The notes beneath the pieces were generated by a model. It ran no database searches and was not told the origin of the DNA. It saw nothing but the letters and a program-made list of their open reading frames with translations. Shown here piece by piece: positions 6,224 through 9,514 of a DNA stretch of 9,514 nt. The DNA comes from Bacteroidetes bacterium UBA7688 (GTDB taxonomy: Bacteria > Bacteroidota > Bacteroidia > Chitinophagales > Chitinophagaceae), in the NCBI GenBank assembly GCA_002482815.1, contig DLGS01000178.1, positions 1 to 9,514 on the forward strand. The letters are read 5' to 3'. The number at the start of each line of letters is the position of its first letter. Within the stretch, counting starts at the first letter, position 1. Position numbers and translations under genes: made by a program.

Positions 6224-6736
6224 TTACGCAGGTACCCCTTCACAATAGGCCGCAAATCCTACTTTCAAAATCAGTGCAAAAGTTGCGGCAATGATGGCCA
6301 GTAAAACCGGATTAATCACGCCGATGCCTAATGCGGCAGCAACCAGCGGAATGCCGACAGTGAGGTATTGTTTCAGGGTGCCCTTGCCATTGATAAGGTC
6401 TGCCAGAGCGGCATCTTTGCAAATGGCAATCCGCAATTTTTCTTTGAACCGTTTCCAGAACTTTTTGCCTTCTCCCCGTGCTTTTTCCCGGGTGAGGGCC
6501 CTGGTATCGTCAACAAATGCAACTGCTTTGGCGAGGTTAATTTTCTCCAACCCGTCAAACATTTTGGGTTGCAGGAGATCTTCGCTGTCATCGGTGGCGG
6601 TGGTATAACCACTGTCGTGCATGGCATTGCCTATGGATTCCAGCAGGTCGTCCTCCTCGTTTTCTTCGCTGAGGGTAGTAATTTCCAGCGCCATACGTGC
6701 GTAATCCGCGCCGGTTAATTCTTGAATGAGATTCAT
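6224..6736 (-). CDS. Small unrecognised protein with hydrophobic C-terminal hairpin
   Basis: The protein is 170 residues from the ATG at 6736. I chose this start because it follows an AT-rich stretch on the - strand and begins a coherent protein (MNLIQELTGADYARMALEI); the upstream in-frame ATG at 6814 adds 26 residues of no protein-like character. Residues 20-60 are acidic. Residues 85-107 are strongly basic (EKARGEGKKFWKRFKEKLR). Residues 123-163 are hydrophobic, with a GxNP turn near 139-143 that suggests two short membrane helices. There is no N-terminal signal. I do not recognise the family. The layout could fit a membrane-anchored regulator or a membrane-active peptide, but nothing shows which. 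It lies 198 bases downstream of the response-regulator gene on the same strand, behind its own -7 box and an 18-bp palindrome, so it may be a target of that system. Confidence 0.7.
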   Translation of the reverse strand: MNLIQELTGADYARMALEITTLSEENEEDDLLESIGNAMHDSGYTTATDDSEDLLQPKMFDGLEKINLAKAVAFVDDTRALTREKARGEGKKFWKRFKEKLRIAICKDAALADLINGKGTLKQYLTVGIPLVAAALGIGVINPVLLAIIAATFALILKVGFAAYCEGVPA

Positions 6737-6891
6737 GGTTAAATATTTTTGAGATCCTACTCTTATGGCTTTTCGGATACGCCCCGTTTTTGAAAAGTGG
6801 TGGCTGGGCTCCACTGTTGTTTTTTATGGTATGTGATACCCGAACGACCGTGGCAGGTGAATTGCGCACTTGTCCCTGATCTTCGGTTATA

Positions 6892-6899
6892 CAAATTTA
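6892..6899 (-). promoter_or_regulatory. Bacteroidota -7 box for the gene at 6224-6736
   Basis: Read on the - strand this is TAAATTTG, a perfect match to TAnnTTTG. Transcription would begin near 6885, leaving a leader of about 150 bases. No clear -33 TTG is found at the right distance (17-23 bases upstream), which fits a promoter that depends on an activator. Confidence 0.45.
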
Positions 6900-6920
6900 C
6901 AGGTGGTAAAAGGCCGTTAA

Positions 6921-6938
6921 ATAGTGGAATTCCACTAT
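6921..6938. promoter_or_regulatory. Perfect 18-bp palindrome, possible response-regulator binding site
   Basis: ATAGTGGAATTCCACTAT is perfectly self-complementary. It covers the stop codon of the response-regulator gene (6935-6937) and is centred about 44 bases upstream of the start site predicted from the -7 box at 6892-6899. A dimeric NarL-type regulator typically binds inverted repeats of this length, and this position is common for activators. Having no loop, it is a poor terminator. Binding by the adjacent regulator is inferred from position only. Confidence 0.5.
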
Positions 6939-7642
6939 GAGCACCACTTATTTTCAAGCGCCATCCGTACCAGTTCGGCGAGACGGCTAATATCCAGTTT
7001 GCGGTAAATATTATTACGGTGCACTTCTACGGTATTAAAGGCGATATTAAGCGTATCCGCAATTTGTTGGGTGGTATGGCCATTGACAATCAGGCAGGCA
7101 ACTTCCTTTTCTCTTTTTGACAGGATTTGCTGTCCTGTTTTTATACGTTTTTCGGGCAACCATGGTGCAGCGGTAAGTTTTAGGTTAGGGAAAACCCTTT
7201 CGCCTTTTTGTACCCGGTGGATGGCCTCTATCAATCGCCGCCGGCCTTCTCCTTTGGTGACATATCCATCAATATGAGCGGCGAACGCTTCATTGATAAT
7301 CACTTCCGATTCCTCCATGGAGAATATTATAATTTTGACCGAAGGCCGAAGTGCTTTGACGGCCTGCGCGGTATCAAGGCCATTCATTCCGCTCATATAG
7401 TAATCCATAATCACTACATCCACGTCTCTGACATTGGCAATCCACTGGATAAGTTCTTCGCCACTTCCTGCAATACCAACAATATGAAAAGGGGAGGGTA
7501 GTACGGTGATGGGTTGCGCTTCATCCAGTGTGTCTTCCCCAGTACGGTGAAGTTGGGTACTGCCGGGGTGGAGAATAGCTTTTAATCCGTCAATAACAAT
7601 CTCATGGTCATCAACGATGATAATTTTAATGGGATGGCTCAT
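6935..7642 (-). CDS. NarL/FixJ-family response regulator
   Basis: This 235-residue two-component DNA-binding regulator has an N-terminal receiver domain (about 4-142) with acidic pocket D11/D12 (VDDHE), phospho-acceptor D80 (VVIMDYYM), switch residue S108 (IIIFSMEES) and K130 (GYVTKGE). A C-terminal LuxR-type helix-turn-helix spans about 172-232 (LSKREKEVACLIVNGHTTQQ and following, with NTVEVHRNNIYRKL as recognition region). It would be phosphorylated by the kinase encoded just upstream, whose gene it overlaps by 17 bases (7626-7642), so the two are translated together. Between the first helix and second strand of the receiver there are roughly 20 more residues than in typical NarL proteins (about 25-50: HPGSTQLHRTGEDTLDEAQP). 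The extra loop lies away from the pocket residues and probably does not prevent phosphorylation. Target genes are unknown; the palindrome at the 3' end of this gene is a candidate site. Confidence 0.95.
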   Translation of the reverse strand: MSHPIKIIIVDDHEIVIDGLKAILHPGSTQLHRTGEDTLDEAQPITVLPSPFHIVGIAGSGEELIQWIANVRDVDVVIMDYYMSGMNGLDTAQAVKALRPSVKIIIFSMEESEVIINEAFAAHIDGYVTKGEGRRRLIEAIHRVQKGERVFPNLKLTAAPWLPEKRIKTGQQILSKREKEVACLIVNGHTTQQIADTLNIAFNTVEVHRNNIYRKLDISRLAELVRMALENKWCS

Positions 7643-9514
7643 AGTTGGTGTCCGATTTAGGGATAGGAATGTTCAGGATTACGGTGGTGCCGCCTTCGGG
7701 CCTTGTTTCAAACTGGATGGTGCCGTTTATACTTCTCAGGCGGCTTTCAATATTGCTTAGTCCGGCACTCGTGCTGTTTAGCGCTGTTCTGGGGTCGAAA
7801 CCGCGACCATTATCTTCCACCATGATATTTACATTGTCATCAATACGGTTGATTTGCAGCAGCAATTGACTGGCTTGTGCATATTTCAGGATATTACTGA
7901 TCAATTCCTGAATAATCCGGAGAATATTGACTTCACAGAAAAAGTCCAGCCGGTTATCGAGCCCGAAATGGGAGAAACTGACCTCCATTCGCTTACCAGA
8001 GGCTATATTATGACAAAGTTCGCTCAGCACGGGCACCAGCCCTGCTCTTTGTAAAACGCCCGATCCCAACTGGTGTCCCAGGCTTCTGATATCCTGATAA
8101 AGTTGGTTTAGTGATTCGTTGAGTTTGATCATCGGCTGGTGATTGCCGGATTTTGTACTGGTGTTTTCCAGAATAGCATCATATTGCCATATCAGTGTTA
8201 CAATAGCACTGCCGAGGCGGTCGTGCAATTCCCGCGCTATTTGCTCCCGTTCTGTTTCTCTTCCTTCAAGGCCTGCGCTGAGGTAACTGAGTTCGCTGTT
8301 TTTAATGAGTTCATCTACCTGTTGCTGATGGAGTTCTTCCTGTTGCCGGTTGATAAGCAGGAAAGCTCGTTTCCGCTGGACATAGGCATAAACAATCATC
8401 GCCAGGAGGAGCAGGAGCAGGGAGGAACTAATAAAAAAAATGCGGGCTCTGAAGGATTGCTTTTGTGCTTTTGCCTGTTGGGTAATGGATTCTGTTTTAT
8501 ATCGCTCTGCCTGAAACCGGGTGAATAATTTTTGTTTGCGTTCATTAAAAATGGAGTCACTTGCCACGTAGGCGCGTTTTTGGTAATAATAGGCACTATC
8601 CGGAATATGTAAGGCATTGTAAGTGGCAGCCATGTTTTCAAATAAGTACTGTTGGTCCAGGAAACTCAATTCAGAGACATCCTCCGGCAATGCCTTTTTC
8701 AGCATCACCAATGCTTCGGGCCATTTGTTTTCTTTCACCAACCGCTCGCCCATATTCAGGAATAAATAAAAATAGTCGGCATATTCTCCTGACCTATCTA
8801 GTACCGTTTTTGCTTCATTGAAGAATTGATCTGCGCTGGCAAAATCATATCTCCTGGTATAAATAATTCCTTTGTTGGTCAGGATATTAGCCAGCATATC
8901 GAGGCTTTGGGACGAGGCCAGTATATTATTATAGGCCTGGTCGTAGTATAACAATGCGCTGTCTGGTACACCCTGAGCCAGAAACCGGTTACCTAAGGCA
9001 TAGGCTGCTTTTCCGGTGAGTTCGCTATTATTGGTTCTGATATAAGCTGCGAGACTACGTTTGGCATACCGCATGGCATCTTCTGGTTCCAGGTATTCTT
9101 CGCATAAATTGGAGAGCAAGAGGTATTCACTGCCCAGCACGGTATAATCGGGCTGGGGCAATGCTTCGGTAATTTTTATGGCATATAGTATGAGTGCTAT
9201 GGCGGAGTCATATTTGCTTTCTTCCAGCTTATTGAAAGCAATATTGGTGTATACGGCAGTAACACGGTTGCTGTCGCCAATTTCCCGTCTGATTTTCAAT
9301 GCCTGGTAAAAATACCGGTAACTTTCTGTCAGCCGGTTATTGAGTCTGCTGATGGCGCCAAGGGTGAGGTAGGCATCCCCCTGTCCTTTCAAATAATTGA
9401 TCGCCTGTGATTTTTTCAGCACATCGAAGCATAATTCAATGGCGACATCCGTAGAATCTTCATGAATGCGGTGAGCACGCTGATACTCCCCGTTGATTGC
9501 AGCAGTATCCAGGT
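7626..9514 (-). CDS. TPR-containing sensor histidine kinase (5' end outside window)
   Basis: The reading frame is open to the right edge, so the N-terminus is missing; a GTG at 9422 is internal, since the 30 codons before it continue the same repeat-like protein (INGEYQRAHRIHED). Positions below count from that GTG codon. Residues 1-300 are TPR repeats (for example SYRYFYQALKIRREIGD and DSALLYYDQAYNNIL), probably a periplasmic or extracytoplasmic sensing part. Residues 327-349 form one membrane helix, followed by a coiled segment (355-395). HisKA_3 has the phospho-acceptor H400 in ARELHDRLGS. HATPase has N510 in QELISNILKYA, DNGRGFD at 537-543 and SAGLSNIESR at 552-561. The enzyme autophosphorylates and passes phosphate to the regulator encoded at 6935-7642, whose gene overlaps its end. 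A signal peptide probably lies beyond the window. The stimulus is unknown. Confidence 0.95.
   Translation of the reverse strand, partial: LDTAAINGEYQRAHRIHEDSTDVAIELCFDVLKKSQAINYLKGQGDAYLTLGAISRLNNRLTESYRYFYQALKIRREIGDSNRVTAVYTNIAFNKLEESKYDSAIALILYAIKITEALPQPDYTVLGSEYLLLSNLCEEYLEPEDAMRYAKRSLAAYIRTNNSELTGKAAYALGNRFLAQGVPDSALLYYDQAYNNILASSQSLDMLANILTNKGIIYTRRYDFASADQFFNEAKTVLDRSGEYADYFYLFLNMGERLVKENKWPEALVMLKKALPEDVSELSFLDQQYLFENMAATYNALHIPDSAYYYQKRAYVASDSIFNERKQKLFTRFQAERYKTESITQQAKAQKQSFRARIFFISSSLLLLLLAMIVYAYVQRKRAFLLINRQQEELHQQQVDELIKNSELSYLSAGLEGRETEREQIARELHDRLGSAIVTLIWQYDAILENTSTKSGNHQPMIKLNESLNQLYQDIRSLGHQLGSGVLQRAGLVPVLSELCHNIASGKRMEVSFSHFGLDNRLDFFCEVNILRIIQELISNILKYAQASQLLLQINRIDDNVNIMVEDNGRGFDPRTALNSTSAGLSNIESRLRSINGTIQFETRPEGGTTVILNIPIPKSDTNYEPSH

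Noticed and set aside
6291..6718. Open frames on the + strand and other - strand frames across 6291-6957
   Set aside because: They are shadows of the 170-residue - strand gene or of its upstream region, with low-complexity or atypical composition.
6737..6814. Upstream start (ATG at 6814) for the small membrane protein
   Set aside because: The 26 extra residues have no protein-like pattern, and the ATG at 6736 has a better AT-rich leader.
7071..8821. Several + strand open frames antisense to the regulator and kinase genes
   Set aside because: The - strand frames encode complete, motif-bearing receiver, HTH, HisKA_3 and HATPase domains; the antisense frames do not resemble proteins.
1..9514. 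CRISPR arrays, tRNA, rRNA, insertion sequences or integrase genes
   Set aside because: No spaced direct repeats, RNA-gene signatures, transposase frames or terminal inverted repeats were seen.

Overview
The window looks like chromosomal DNA from a Bacteroidota bacterium, probably Chitinophaga or a relative. The signs are perfect or near-perfect Bacteroidota -7 boxes (TAnnTTTG) upstream of genes, A/T-rich leaders without Shine-Dalgarno sequences, and a TPR-type histidine kinase paired with a NarL-type regulator, an arrangement common in that phylum. The genus is an inference.

Left part (1-5948, + strand): a compact, AT-rich cassette of seven genes. In order they encode a von Willebrand factor A (vWA) protein with a complete MIDAS motif, a Pro/Glu-rich linker and a C-terminal domain that may be a degenerate DUF3883-like fold; a possible CBS-like region fused to a HEPN domain (RNWVAH); an unrecognised protein with a C-terminal coiled coil; an unrecognised helical protein; a second, different HEPN-like protein (RNFMLH); a DEDDh 3'-5' exonuclease; and a small CHAT/caspase-like protein with a His-Cys dyad. 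The last two overlap by ATGA. This mix of RNase-type, exonuclease, protease and vWA modules is typical of prokaryotic conflict (anti-phage) systems. I do not recognise this exact combination, so it is the main candidate for an undescribed system.

Two copies of one palindromic promoter element drive the cassette. One (2-46) precedes the vWA gene and the other (3740-3783) precedes the second HEPN gene. They align without gaps for 41 bases, and both place a TTG (-33 box) at the centre of an inverted repeat, a TAnnTTTG-like -7 box 17 bases later, and a start codon about 35 bases after that. This suggests two co-regulated transcripts (genes 1-4 and genes 5-7) under one repressor not encoded here.

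Middle (5949-6223): a convergent intergenic region with a strong GC-rich hairpin terminator (6126-6153).

Right part (6224-9514, - strand): a two-component system and a small predicted membrane protein. The sensor kinase (TPR, one membrane helix, HisKA_3 and HATPase) runs off the right edge and overlaps the response-regulator gene by 17 bases. Downstream lies a gene for a 170-residue protein with a hydrophobic C-terminal hairpin, preceded by its own -7 box and a perfect 18-bp palindrome that could be the regulator's binding site. This half is visibly less AT-rich than the cassette, which fits acquisition of the cassette by transfer.
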